This document shows positions 39,228-52,366 of a DNA stretch of 64,000 bases, in pieces. The notes beneath the pieces are model-generated. The model did no database searches. It saw only the letters and a program-made list of their open reading frames with translations, and had not been told where the DNA came from. This DNA is from Candidatus Nanopelagicus abundans (GTDB taxonomy: Bacteria; Actinomycetota; Actinomycetes; Nanopelagicales; Nanopelagicaceae). The position numbers were made by a program, and so were the translations under genes. Position 1 is the first letter of the stretch. Each line of letters opens with the position of its first letter. The DNA lies in NCBI RefSeq assembly GCF_002288305.1, contig NZ_CP016779.1, forward strand, positions 558,001-622,000, given 5' to 3'.

Positions 39228-39277
39228 TCATTAAATAAAAATGAGCCCTACCTGATTTAACAGATAAGGCTCATTAT
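39228..39277 (-). terminator. rho-independent terminator of the rRNA operon
   Basis: On the minus strand, AATGAGCCTTATCTG pairs with CAGGTAGGGCTCATT around a TTAAAT loop, and TTTTTATTT follows. It lies 9 bp past the 5S 3' end. Confidence 0.85.
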
Positions 39278-39285
39278 TAAATTGA

Positions 39286-39404
39286 GTCCGGCGGCGATCT
39301 ACTCTCCCACAAGGTCCCCCTTGCAGTACCATCGACGCTATAGGGCTTAACTTCCGGGTTCGAAATGGGACCGGGTGTTTCCCCTATGCTAAGGCCGCCG
39401 AAAC
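39286..39404 (-). rRNA. rrf: 5S rRNA
   Basis: On the minus strand the 5' end GTTTCGGCGGCC and the 3' end GGCCGCCGGAC-like segment (GATCGCCGCCGGAC) pair, and the internal GGGGAAACACCCGGTCCCATTTCG region matches loop B/C of bacterial 5S. About 119 nt. It is the last gene of the rrn operon. The ends are approximate. Confidence 0.92.
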
Positions 39405-39485
39405 ATTATTGAGTTATCAAGTCAGATATAAAAAAACTTTAGAAATTAATCTAAATTTTTTATATCCCCGACCGTAGCTCGGGAA

Positions 39486-39502
39486 CCACACAGTGAACGC
39501 GA
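39486..39502 (-). other. 23S processing stem, 3' strand
   Basis: Read on the minus strand this is TCGCGTTCACTGTGTGG. It pairs along 17 positions, one G-U wobble, with 42631-42647 upstream of 23S, forming the base of the stalk that RNase III-type enzymes cut. Confidence 0.8.
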
Positions 39503-39524
39503 TTCAAATTTATTTTTTTGTTGT

Positions 39525-42605
<3,081 letters not shown>

Positions 42606-42630
42606 ATTTCTACATTTATTACAAAGATGC

Positions 42631-42647
42631 TCGCGTTCACTGTGTAG
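42631..42647 (-). other. 23S processing stem, 5' strand
   Basis: On the minus strand CTACACAGTGAACGCGA, preceded by CCTTGAGAA, a boxA-like segment. It pairs with 39486-39502 across the whole 23S gene. The 16S-23S spacer (42606-42872) holds no tRNA gene. Confidence 0.8.
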
Positions 42648-42767
42648 TTCTCAAGGTACGGGCGATGTTAATTAACATTGATGAGTTATTTTTATTTTCA
42701 ATTTCTTAAAGTGATAAAAACATTTTCACCTATTAATTAACTCCAGAGGGTTCGTACCCTCAGGACC

Positions 42768-42847
42768 CAACAACGTGCAATATTTTCAACAAGTAAAATT
42801 TAAAATGAATTTTAAAAAGTAAATGTGGGGAAAATTAAAGTCAATGC
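42768..42847 (-). other. 16S processing stem, 3' strand, with 53-nt bulge
   Basis: Read on the minus strand, GCATTGACTTTA (42847-42836) and TATTGCACGTTGTTG (42782-42768) are complementary to the leader at 44643-44667, separated by 53 unpaired bases (42783-42835). It forms the stalk for cutting out 16S. Confidence 0.8.
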
Positions 42848-42868
42848 TCCACTTATCTAAAGAAAGCT

Positions 42869-44390
<1,522 letters not shown>

Positions 44391-44612
44391 AATTTGATCT
44401 GACAAAAAGACAAACATGGCTATCTAATTAATAAATTTATTAATCAGAGTTCGCTTATGTTTATAGTCTTTATCAATTGTTTTTTGTTTTGTACTTAAAG
44501 CAAATTTATTTATTAATTAAAATAAATAAATTAGTTAATTAAGTTTCAAAGGTATTTATAAAACAAAAATGAAATTATTAACTTTAATAAATTAAAATTA
44601 ACAACGTCAATT

Positions 44613-44647
44613 AATGCCTTCGATTTCTTAAAGAAATCTTTGGCATT
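44613..44647 (-). other. rRNA leader hairpin, competes with the 16S stalk
   Basis: AATGCC (44613-44618) pairs with GGCATT (44642-44647), enclosing a perfect GATTTCT/AGAAATC hairpin (44622-44638). The 3' half of the outer stem is also part of the 16S processing stem at 44643-44667, so the two folds exclude each other. Confidence 0.6.
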
Positions 44648-44667
44648 GACTTTATTGCACGTTGTTG
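44643..44667 (-). other. 16S processing stem, 5' strand
   Basis: The minus-strand leader sequence CAACAACGTGCAATA followed by AAGTCAATGC is perfectly complementary to the two trailer segments at 42836-42847 and 42768-42782. A boxA-like CCTTGAGAACTC lies just upstream. Confidence 0.8.
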
Positions 44668-44739
44668 AGTTCTCAAGGTACGACTGCGCACTGGTTTGCA
44701 AAATTACTTTTGTTAGCAGGGCAACCCATTTTTGCAATA

Positions 44740-44755
44740 TGCAGGCACGCCTGCA
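44740..44755. promoter_or_regulatory. 7-bp inverted repeat in the rrn upstream region
   Basis: TGCAGGC-AC-GCCTGCA is a perfect 7-bp inverted repeat with a 2-bp centre, between the predicted rrn promoter and the leader boxA. It could be an operator or a leader hairpin; no known binding motif is recognised. Confidence 0.4.
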
Positions 44756-44821
44756 AACCTTAAAAATCGGGGTTTTCCATACCCGGCCTTCTTCTGAAGT
44801 CCGTCTCGTATGGGGAGGTGA

Positions 44822-44851
44822 AGAATAGCCTTGTGAAGGAAGGGGGGTCAA
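44822..44851 (-). promoter_or_regulatory. candidate rrn promoter
   Basis: TTGACC (44846-44851) and TATTCT (44822-44827) are separated by 18 bp on the minus strand, between the tyrS stop and the rRNA leader. Another promoter closer to 16S is possible, because 44391-44610 is AT-rich with no clear elements. Confidence 0.4.
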
Positions 44852-44878
44852 ATCAAGAAATGCCTTAAAAAGTCGGTT

Positions 44879-46153
44879 TTAGCCCACTATTTCAACAGCG
44901 GCAAGGTCTCGTTTTCCCTTGCGTAAAAGCAGGTATTTCCCATGCAAAAGGTCTGATTTTGCAGGGGTGAAATCCTCACTTTCGACCTTTTTATTGTTCA
45001 AATACGCTCCACCCTCCTTCACGATTCGCCTAGCCGCTGACTTTGAATCCACCACACCGGTTGCAGCCAGCAAATCAACCCAGCTAGGAAAGTCTTGGCC
45101 CTTTTTTATGACTGTTTTTGGCAATTGCGAAAGGGCTGAATCTAGAGTTGCAAGGTCAAGGGATGAGATCTCCCCCTGGCCAAATAGTGCTTTAGCGGCC
45201 TCTTCAACTTTTGTAGCGGTATCAGCGCCGTGAATCAGTGTTGTTAACTCACGAGCTAACTCGCGATGAGCCTCTCTGGCTCCTGGGTTTGTTTGCACTG
45301 TTTGAATTAAACGTTCAATTTCACTTCTCTCTTTCATAGAGAAGACCTTTAGTAATTTAGGCATATCAGCATCATCACTATTGAGCCAGAATTGAAAAAA
45401 CTCATATGCAGTTGTCATGGAATCATCGAGCCAAATTGCACCTGATGCTGTTTTACCAAATTTTGAACCATCAGCCTTGGCAAGTAATGGCACAGTCAGC
45501 GCGTGAGCAGAGCCTGCCTCCACCTTACGAATTAAATCCAGACCAGCCACAATGTTTCCCCATTGATCAGAGCCACCAATTTGCAGTAAGCATTGATGAC
45601 GGCGATAGAGCTCAAGGTAATCAAAAGCTTGCAGCACTTGATAAGAGAATTCTGTATAAGAGATACCAACAGTTGATAGACGGTTAGCAACTGAATCCTT
45701 AGCTAGCATTTGATTCACACTAAAGTGCTTACCAATATCGCGCAAAAACTCAAGAGCTGAAACTGGTTTAGTCCAATCAAGATTATTAGCCATGATTGCG
45801 CCAGTTTTTTTATCACTAAAATCAATTACCTTCTCAAGCTGCCTCTTAATTTTTGCTACCCAATCAGTGACAACCTTTTCATCATTTAGTGTTCGCTCTT
45901 CATTTTTGCCACTTGGATCTCCCACTAAACCAGTAGCTCCGCCCACTAATGGAATTGGTCGGTGCCCAGCTAGTTGAAACCTTCTAAGTACTAGTAACAC
46001 AACAAGGTTTCCTAAGTGAAGACTTGGAGCCGTTGGATCAAAGCCAACATAGAGGCTAATTGGCTTACTAAGGGCAGTTTCTAACTCCTTAGCGTCGGTG
46101 GATTGAGCAATAAGACCTCGCCACTGAAGATCTTCAAGAAGTGCTTTACTCAT
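44879..46153 (-). CDS. tyrS: tyrosyl-tRNA synthetase
   Basis: Class I tyrosyl-tRNA synthetase, 424 residues. The HIGH-like motif is APSLHLGN and the KMSKS-like motif is KFGKTASG. The DYLELYRRHQCLLQIGGSDQWGN segment binds tyrosine and tRNA. The C-terminal S4-like domain (AARRIVKEGGAYLNNKKV) is present. The ATG overlaps the argH stop by 4 bp, so tyrS is the last gene of the arg operon. Confidence 0.95.
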   Translation of the reverse strand: MSKALLEDLQWRGLIAQSTDAKELETALSKPISLYVGFDPTAPSLHLGNLVVLLVLRRFQLAGHRPIPLVGGATGLVGDPSGKNEERTLNDEKVVTDWVAKIKRQLEKVIDFSDKKTGAIMANNLDWTKPVSALEFLRDIGKHFSVNQMLAKDSVANRLSTVGISYTEFSYQVLQAFDYLELYRRHQCLLQIGGSDQWGNIVAGLDLIRKVEAGSAHALTVPLLAKADGSKFGKTASGAIWLDDSMTTAYEFFQFWLNSDDADMPKLLKVFSMKERSEIERLIQTVQTNPGAREAHRELARELTTLIHGADTATKVEEAAKALFGQGEISSLDLATLDSALSQLPKTVIKKGQDFPSWVDLLAATGVVDSKSAARRIVKEGGAYLNNKKVESEDFTPAKSDLLHGKYLLLRKGKRDLAAVEIVG

Positions 46154-47577
46154 GACCTGATCATGCCTGATAAACGCTTCTGGTGCTTGGAGATCTCCGC
46201 ATCAACTTTGGTTATTTCTTTATTTAATTGAGTAACTGCCTGTGAGACAGATTTTTTAGAGGTCGCCATCGCTGAAGTTCGAGATGAGATTGCACCCTCC
46301 AGATTTAGGAGCGCTCTTAAATCCTTAGTTAGGGCGGGATGAATTTTTAGAAGCTGATCATCAGTAATCTCATGTAACTCAATACCAGATTTCTCACAAA
46401 ATTTAACACACTCCCCTGCAACTTCATGCGCTATAGAAAATGGGATCTGTTTTTTTGCTAGGAAATCTGCAATCTCAGTTGCTAATGAAAATCCGCTCGA
46501 GGCTGTTTTACTTATCTGGGCCTTATTAAACTTTGCGGTAGCAACCATGCCAGTTAGTGCGGGTAGTAAAATTAATAATTGATCAACTGAGTCAAAGACT
46601 GGCTCTTTATCTTCTTGAAGATCACGGTTATAGGCAAAAGGCATTGCTTTTAAGACAACTAAAAGTGATGTTAGATTTCCAATAAATCTTCCAGATTTTC
46701 CACGAGCAAGCTCTGCTACATCAGCATTTTTCTTCTGCGGCATTATTGATGAACCAGTTGCGTAAGCATCATCAATAGCAACCCAGTTAAATTCAGTAGA
46801 GCTCCAGAGTATGAACTCTTCACCGATTCTAGATAGGTGCACACCAAGCATGGCGATTATGAATAGTGCCTCGGCAGCAAAATCACGATCACTTACGGCA
46901 TCGATGCTGTTAGCCATTGCGCCGTTAAATCCAAGTGCCACCCCACTCTTCTCTGGATCTTTCTGAATGGATGAACCAGCCAATGCGCCAGCACCAAATG
47001 GTGAGAGATTGTTTCTATCTAGCCAATCAAATACACGATCGATATCTCGAAGTAGGGCATGGGAGTGCTTGCTTAGCTCTTGCGCAAATGTAATTGGCTG
47101 GGCATGTTGAGTATGTGTAAAGCCTGGCGCAATTACATCTAAATGTTTTTCAGATTGGGCATTAAACGCTTTAACTAGGTTAGAAACTTCACTAGCGACT
47201 TCAAGTAAGTGATCAACTAAGTAAAGTTTAAAGTCAGTAACCACTAGGTCATTTCTAGACCTACCCGCCCTGATAGCCCCACCTACTGGGCCGCATTTTT
47301 CAATCAAGCCTCTTTCAATTGCGCTGTGAACATCCTCGTCCTCAGGTGTGTATTTGAACTTGCCACTGCCGATATCACTAGCGAGTTCCATTAAGGCAGC
47401 CTTTATTTTTGCGCCATCATCTTTTGTAACAATACTTTGCTCAATTAGATTGCTTAGGTGAACTAAATTAACCTCGATTTCATATGGGGCAAGTCGCCAA
47501 TCAAAACCCACACTTCTTGAGAGTGCGGCCATTGCTTGCGCAGGACTGGACTCAAATCTTCCTCCCCAAAGTGTCAT
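46150..47577 (-). CDS. argH: argininosuccinate lyase
   Basis: Argininosuccinate lyase, 475 residues, cleaves argininosuccinate to arginine and fumarate. The fumarase-superfamily signature GSSIMPQKKNAD is intact, with TRH-equivalent FTHTQHAQPI and AGRSRND. argG, argJ, argD and argF are not next to it, unlike the full actinobacterial arg cluster. The ATG overlaps the argR stop by 4 bp. Confidence 0.95.
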   Translation of the reverse strand: MTLWGGRFESSPAQAMAALSRSVGFDWRLAPYEIEVNLVHLSNLIEQSIVTKDDGAKIKAALMELASDIGSGKFKYTPEDEDVHSAIERGLIEKCGPVGGAIRAGRSRNDLVVTDFKLYLVDHLLEVASEVSNLVKAFNAQSEKHLDVIAPGFTHTQHAQPITFAQELSKHSHALLRDIDRVFDWLDRNNLSPFGAGALAGSSIQKDPEKSGVALGFNGAMANSIDAVSDRDFAAEALFIIAMLGVHLSRIGEEFILWSSTEFNWVAIDDAYATGSSIMPQKKNADVAELARGKSGRFIGNLTSLLVVLKAMPFAYNRDLQEDKEPVFDSVDQLLILLPALTGMVATAKFNKAQISKTASSGFSLATEIADFLAKKQIPFSIAHEVAGECVKFCEKSGIELHEITDDQLLKIHPALTKDLRALLNLEGAISSRTSAMATSKKSVSQAVTQLNKEITKVDAEISKHQKRLSGMIRS

Positions 47578-48053
47578 TTTTCTCCCTTAGATAATTTAAC
47601 AATCTCTCTAGCAAGAGCAGCCCCGCCAGTTGCAGATTTTGAAACAACTAAAACGTTATCATCACCGGCAATTGTGCCAATAGCTGAGTTTAACTTTCCA
47701 CCCTTACTGGCTCTATCAAGAATTCCAGCAAGAAATTGAGCCGCACCTGTTGGAGTCTTAATCACAGCAAGATTTCCGCTGGAGTCTATTGAAATGATCA
47801 AATCTGATAAACCCTTGCTTCGATTATTATCAGGGGTATTAACAAACTGATAACGAAAAACACCTGAGTTATCCTTACCTCGAACCGCTCCTAATTCCTC
47901 TAGATCCCTACTTGCAGTTGCTTGAGTAACTGAGTGTCCTAATCGGTTGAGCTCTCTTACTAAATCACTTTGAGAGTGGATCAGCTCATCATCGACAAGT
48001 TTAATTACTAATGACCGCCTTGCAGTTGCTGAGAGCATATTTACCTTTGCCAT
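47574..48053 (-). CDS. argR: arginine repressor ArgR
   Basis: ArgR, 159 residues. The N-terminal winged helix includes IHSQSDLVRELNRLGHSVTQ and ATASRDLEELGAV (DNA recognition). The C-terminal oligomerisation and arginine-binding domain has TIAGDDNVLVVSKS. Its likely operator is at 49873-49905, upstream of argC, giving autogenous control of the whole argC-argB-argR-argH-tyrS run. It overlaps argB by 1 bp. Confidence 0.93.
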   Translation of the reverse strand: MAKVNMLSATARRSLVIKLVDDELIHSQSDLVRELNRLGHSVTQATASRDLEELGAVRGKDNSGVFRYQFVNTPDNNRSKGLSDLIISIDSSGNLAVIKTPTGAAQFLAGILDRASKGGKLNSAIGTIAGDDNVLVVSKSATGGAALAREIVKLSKGEK

Positions 48054-48841
48054 TATGCACTCACCAATGTTCCACCGCGATCATCTAACGCGTCTAAAAC
48101 GCAACTTAAATCCGTTCCATCTGTAATTCTTACAGCAAATGCTCCAGAATCAATTGCTTTTATCGCAGCTGCAACCTTAGGAATCATTCCTTCTGAAAAT
48201 GATGGCGCGATCTCCTTAAGTTCATCAATAGTGATTTCACTAATTAGTGATGACTGATCAGGCCAGTTTCGATAAATTCCAGCAACATCAGTTAAGAATA
48301 TAACTGAATCAGCGCGAAGTGCACCACCGATAGCAGCAGCAACTAAATCTGCATTAACGTTATATCCAATACCGTTTTCATCAACTGCAACTGGTGAGAT
48401 CACCGGAAGGTAACCTTCAGTTATCAGAGTTTCTAAAATCATGGGGTTAACATCTGCAACCTCACCAACAAGGCCAACATCAACAGCTTTGCCATCGACG
48501 ACTGGTTTAAATTTCTTAGCCCTGATCAAACCACCATCGGAAGCTGATAAACCGACCGCGTTAACATCGCTGCCAATTAGGTAGTTAACAATTGCGCGGA
48601 GTACCTGACCGCTTAGAACAGATTGAACAACTGAAAATACCTGCTCTGAAGTTATTCGATAGCCAGCAATCTTCTCTTTTCCTAAACCTTTTTCTGATAG
48701 CGCCGCATCAATTTGTGGCCCGCCACCATGGACTAGAACAATCTGCTCACCATCTAAAAATGCATCAGCAATCGCCTCTAGAACTGGGTCTGTGGAAGTA
48801 TCACTAGGAAGTGCGTTTCCACCATATTTTATAACAATCAT
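48053..48841 (-). CDS. argB: acetylglutamate kinase
   Basis: N-acetylglutamate kinase, 262 residues, the second step of arginine synthesis. The amino-acid kinase motif VIKYGGNAL is at the N-terminus, with VHGGGPQIDAAL and the LTDVAGIYRNWP loop. The protein is a little shorter than arginine-inhibited forms and lacks the extended N-terminal helix associated with arginine feedback, so it may not be inhibited; that is inference. It overlaps argC by 4 bp. Confidence 0.93.
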   Translation of the reverse strand: MIVIKYGGNALPSDTSTDPVLEAIADAFLDGEQIVLVHGGGPQIDAALSEKGLGKEKIAGYRITSEQVFSVVQSVLSGQVLRAIVNYLIGSDVNAVGLSASDGGLIRAKKFKPVVDGKAVDVGLVGEVADVNPMILETLITEGYLPVISPVAVDENGIGYNVNADLVAAAIGGALRADSVIFLTDVAGIYRNWPDQSSLISEITIDELKEIAPSFSEGMIPKVAAAIKAIDSGAFAVRITDGTDLSCVLDALDDRGGTLVSA

Positions 48842-49851
48842 CTAACACCTAATATTTCAAGGCCTGCGTTTTCAGCCTGACCAGTCATTAAGTTTGCATT
48901 TTGAATTGCCTGACCAGCAGCGCCTTTACCTAAGTTATCAATTGCTGTTGAAATTAAAATTCGATTAACATGAGAGTCAACCATTACTTGCATTTGAACA
49001 TTATTACTTCCAAGCACGGCGCTAGTCATTGGCATAGCTCCAGGCTTTAGAACTGAGACAAACTTACTTTGACTAAAGAAAGTGTGATAAATTTTTTGCA
49101 TATCTTCAGTGGAACTATTACTTGTTAGTTTTGCTGTTACAGTTGCAAGAATTCCCCTTGGCATTGGCGCAAGTATTGGGGTGAAGGAGAGCTTAATTTC
49201 CTTACTCGAAATTTGATTTAAAACCTGCTCTATCTCTGGGGTGTGCTGGTGTGCTCCACCAAATTTATAAGAACTTAAATTATTCATTACCTCAGAGCCT
49301 AAAAGATTTACTTTGGCAGATCTGCCAGCTCCAGTAGTACCAGAGGCTGCAACTGCAAGAATATCTTCGGTATCAATATGTGCTAGAGCTGGAGCTATTG
49401 AAAGCGCTATTGCAGTTGCATAGCATCCGGGATTGGCAACTCTAGTTGCACTTGCAATAATTTTATGATCAGTTAGCTCTGGAAGGCCATACACCCAACT
49501 TCCAGAGTGCTCTCCCCCATAATACTTCTGCCACTTAGCACTATCGGTTAACCTAAAATCGGCTCCTAAATCAACTATTTTTACCTTACTGTCAATCTGG
49601 CTAATCAGCTTTGCAGATTCACCATGAGGTAGGGCAATAAAAACTAATTCACAACTATTTATTTTTACTACCTCAGTTGCTTCAAAACTTTGCCCCTCAA
49701 AATTACTTAACTGTGGATGTAGATTAGTAATTTGCTCTCCTGCATTGGAACCAGCTGCAATATAGGAAAGTTCAAATTTTGGATGCTTCGATAACAATCG
49801 CAGAAGTTCACCACCGGCATACCCACTGGCTCCGACTACTGCAGTTTTCAT
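48838..49851 (-). CDS. argC: N-acetyl-gamma-glutamyl-phosphate reductase
   Basis: ArgC, 337 residues from ATG 49851, supported by TACTAT 6 nt upstream and absence of any ribosome site. The N-terminal NADP motif is VVGASGYAGGELLRLL and the active-site Cys lies in VANPGCYATAIALSIAP. The frame extends 12 codons upstream into the operator but that region is not conserved. It is the first gene of the argC-argB-argR-argH-tyrS operon. Confidence 0.94.
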   Translation of the reverse strand: MKTAVVGASGYAGGELLRLLSKHPKFELSYIAAGSNAGEQITNLHPQLSNFEGQSFEATEVVKINSCELVFIALPHGESAKLISQIDSKVKIVDLGADFRLTDSAKWQKYYGGEHSGSWVYGLPELTDHKIIASATRVANPGCYATAIALSIAPALAHIDTEDILAVAASGTTGAGRSAKVNLLGSEVMNNLSSYKFGGAHQHTPEIEQVLNQISSKEIKLSFTPILAPMPRGILATVTAKLTSNSSTEDMQKIYHTFFSQSKFVSVLKPGAMPMTSAVLGSNNVQMQVMVDSHVNRILISTAIDNLGKGAAGQAIQNANLMTGQAENAGLEILGVR

Positions 49852-49857
49852 GGGGTA

Positions 49858-49887
49858 ATAGTAAAGCCTAATAGCATATTTATGCAA
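49858..49887 (-). promoter_or_regulatory. argC promoter (leaderless type)
   Basis: TACTAT (49858-49863) is 6 nt before the argC ATG, and TTGCAT (49882-49887) is 18 bp upstream as -35. The -35 lies inside the ArgR operator. Confidence 0.55.
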
Positions 49888-49905
49888 ATTTATGCATATT
49901 TATAC
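49873..49905. promoter_or_regulatory. ArgR operator (tandem ARG boxes)
   Basis: Three copies of an A/T-flanked TGCAT motif at about 10-11 bp spacing (plus strand: GCATATTTATGCAAATTTA, then TGCATATTTATAC) match the ARG-box style of actinobacterial ArgR, palindromic and AT-rich with TGCATA. It overlaps the argC -35 and sits in the 55-bp gap between argC and pheT. Confidence 0.7.
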
Positions 49906-49906
49906 A

Positions 49907-52366
49907 TTATCCCCTTAGGGTAGCCCCGCATAATCGAGTTGCAGAAGTGACCGCCTGATCGCGATAGGAGGCAACTTCATCCGCGGTTAAAGTTCGATCA
50001 GATGCTCTAAATGTAAGTGTGAAGGCTAGAGAAACTTTTCCATCCCCTATTTGATCGTAGCGATCAAATAGTGTGATTGATTCAAGTAGTGAGCCAGCCC
50101 CAATTCGAAGCGCGGCTTCAACCTGTGAAGCTCCAACATCACTTGCTACAACTAAGGCAACATCTTGAACAGCAGCAGGCATTGTCCATATTTTGGGTGC
50201 TTTAGTTACTGGAGCTTGTGGTAACTCGCTAATTATTACCGCAAATGCGCAACTGCGCTCTGGTAAATCAAGCTCGGATATCACTCTTGGGTGCAATTCA
50301 CCAGCGTGAGCAATCACTTTGCCATTTACTTTAAGTTCAGCACACCTGCCTGGGTGCCATGGCGCTAAGTCGCTACTAACAATTTCATAACTATTACCTG
50401 TTGCCTCAACAATCTCTACGGCCTTAGCAACTGCGTCATTCCATGTAAATTTACTACCGCTACCCTGCCAACCACTTAATTCTTTCTCCCCAGAAACAAC
50501 TGCTGCAACAAATAGCATCTGCTTTGGCACACCATCGTAGATTTGAGCAATAATTTTTGCTGAAGGTCGCTTATTTGTAATGGCGGTAACTGCCTTGCCT
50601 AATGGTGTGGAATTTCTAAAGACAGTTCCAATTTCAAAAATTGCAATATCTTTCATACCTCGTCCGATATTTCGTATCATCGTGCTAATTAGTCCTGGGA
50701 TTAAATGAGTACGAAGAAGTGGGAACTCCTCTGACATTGGGTTTGCAACTCGAAATGATTTGGCTCGATCACCAGTAAAGCCAAGTGTCTCCACCATCTT
50801 TTGGCTAACAAATGGATAATTAATAACCTCTGAGAATCCTTGATTAGCCAGCATGGTTGCAATTTGTCGCTTTCTCATCTGCATTGCATTTAAGCCAGCA
50901 CCTGACTTACCAATTGGCAGCTTGGATGGAATTAATTCATAACCATTAATTCGTGCAATTTCCTCTGAAAAATCAGCAGATGTAACCAGGTCACTACGCC
51001 AACTTGGGACTTCAACTGAAAGTAAATTAGAGCTTCCAGAAACCTTGCCCCCAATAACAGTTAAAGCATCTTTAACCTGCTTAATTGAGTATTTATATCC
51101 AATAAATTTTGAAATATTATCGATAGAAATCTTAACTTTTCGTTTTGTTATTGGTGAACCAGATTTAGCGGTGCCAACATACTTAGCCCCTGCCAGATCT
51201 ATTAATAACTGAGCAGCTCTTGCAGATGCAATTTCAGCCATAGCTGGGTCCGTGTTTCTTTCCATACGTCTAGATGCTTCACTAGATAACATGTGAAATC
51301 TTGAGTTTTTCGCAATACTAATTGGGTCAAAATGAGCTGCTTCTAGTGCAATCTTGCTTGTTTGCAAAGTTACTTCAGATGCCAACCCGCCCATGGTGCC
51401 GGCAAGTGCAAGCGGTGATTTTGAATCACAAATTAAAAGATTTTCTGGATCTAACTTCCGCTCTACTTTATCTAAAGTGATTAATTTAGAAAACTTTCCA
51501 GCACGAGTAACTCGCAAGCCACCTACTATGACATCGGCATCAAAAGCGTGTAGCGGCTGTCCTAATTCGAGCATTACATAATTTGTAATATCTACAGCTA
51601 GGGATATTGAGCGCATGCCACATTTTTCTATCCGTCTTTGCATCCAAAGAGGGGTAGGTTTTTTGGTATTTACTTTCTCAAGAGTGCGAATATAAATTTG
51701 ATCAGCTCCACTTTTATCCTCAATTTTTACTGAAACAGCTCGAGAACTCTTTATCGCATTCAATTTTTTCGCACTTTTTAAATCTGCTGGATCTACATAC
51801 TTACATTTAAGGCTGCCAGCTAACTCTCTAGCTAGGCCTCGAACTGACATGGCATAGCCACGGTCTGGATTTACGGCAATATCAAAAATAGTATCGGCTA
51901 CATCTAGAAGGTTTAAAGCGTTAGTTCCCACTTTTCCCTCCGGTAAAACAATTATTCCTGAGTGTTCATCACTTATGCCCAGCTCTTTTGCAGAGCAGAT
52001 CATGCCATCACTATTTTTTCCATATGTTAACCGTGCTGAAATGGCAAAGTTTCCTGGCAGAACCGCACCAGGTAACGCAACTACTACTAAATCATTAACC
52101 TTAAAATTCCTAGCACCACAAATTATAAATCTTGTCTTTTTCTCACCAACATCTAAACCTACGTATCTGATTGGTTTTTTAACCTCAGGTAACTCCTCGA
52201 TGGAAAGAACCTTTCCAACTAATAGTGGTCCCTTTAAATCTTTACCTTGCTCCTCAATACCATCAACTTCAAAACCGACTTTCACAAATGCCTGCGCAAT
52301 TACTTCGGAAGTAATTTTTGCTGGCAAAGATACATATTCAGATAACCAACTTAACGGGACCTTCAT
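49907..52366 (-). CDS. pheT: phenylalanyl-tRNA synthetase beta subunit
   Basis: PheT, 819 residues, the editing and tRNA-binding subunit. The N-terminal tRNA-binding domain, B3/B4 editing domain, B5 (VEVPSWRSDLVTSADFSEEI) and the C-terminal FDX-ACB domain (LTFRASDRTLTADEVASYRD) are in order. The partner is PheS, whose stop overlaps the pheT ATG by 4 bp. Confidence 0.95.
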   Translation of the reverse strand: MKVPLSWLSEYVSLPAKITSEVIAQAFVKVGFEVDGIEEQGKDLKGPLLVGKVLSIEELPEVKKPIRYVGLDVGEKKTRFIICGARNFKVNDLVVVALPGAVLPGNFAISARLTYGKNSDGMICSAKELGISDEHSGIIVLPEGKVGTNALNLLDVADTIFDIAVNPDRGYAMSVRGLARELAGSLKCKYVDPADLKSAKKLNAIKSSRAVSVKIEDKSGADQIYIRTLEKVNTKKPTPLWMQRRIEKCGMRSISLAVDITNYVMLELGQPLHAFDADVIVGGLRVTRAGKFSKLITLDKVERKLDPENLLICDSKSPLALAGTMGGLASEVTLQTSKIALEAAHFDPISIAKNSRFHMLSSEASRRMERNTDPAMAEIASARAAQLLIDLAGAKYVGTAKSGSPITKRKVKISIDNISKFIGYKYSIKQVKDALTVIGGKVSGSSNLLSVEVPSWRSDLVTSADFSEEIARINGYELIPSKLPIGKSGAGLNAMQMRKRQIATMLANQGFSEVINYPFVSQKMVETLGFTGDRAKSFRVANPMSEEFPLLRTHLIPGLISTMIRNIGRGMKDIAIFEIGTVFRNSTPLGKAVTAITNKRPSAKIIAQIYDGVPKQMLFVAAVVSGEKELSGWQGSGSKFTWNDAVAKAVEIVEATGNSYEIVSSDLAPWHPGRCAELKVNGKVIAHAGELHPRVISELDLPERSCAFAVIISELPQAPVTKAPKIWTMPAAVQDVALVVASDVGASQVEAALRIGAGSLLESITLFDRYDQIGDGKVSLAFTLTFRASDRTLTADEVASYRDQAVTSATRLCGATLRG

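Noticed and set aside
44546-44851. A 101-codon frame in the rRNA leader, minus strand
   Set aside because: It spans the rrn promoter, leader and processing sequences and has no recognisable domain.
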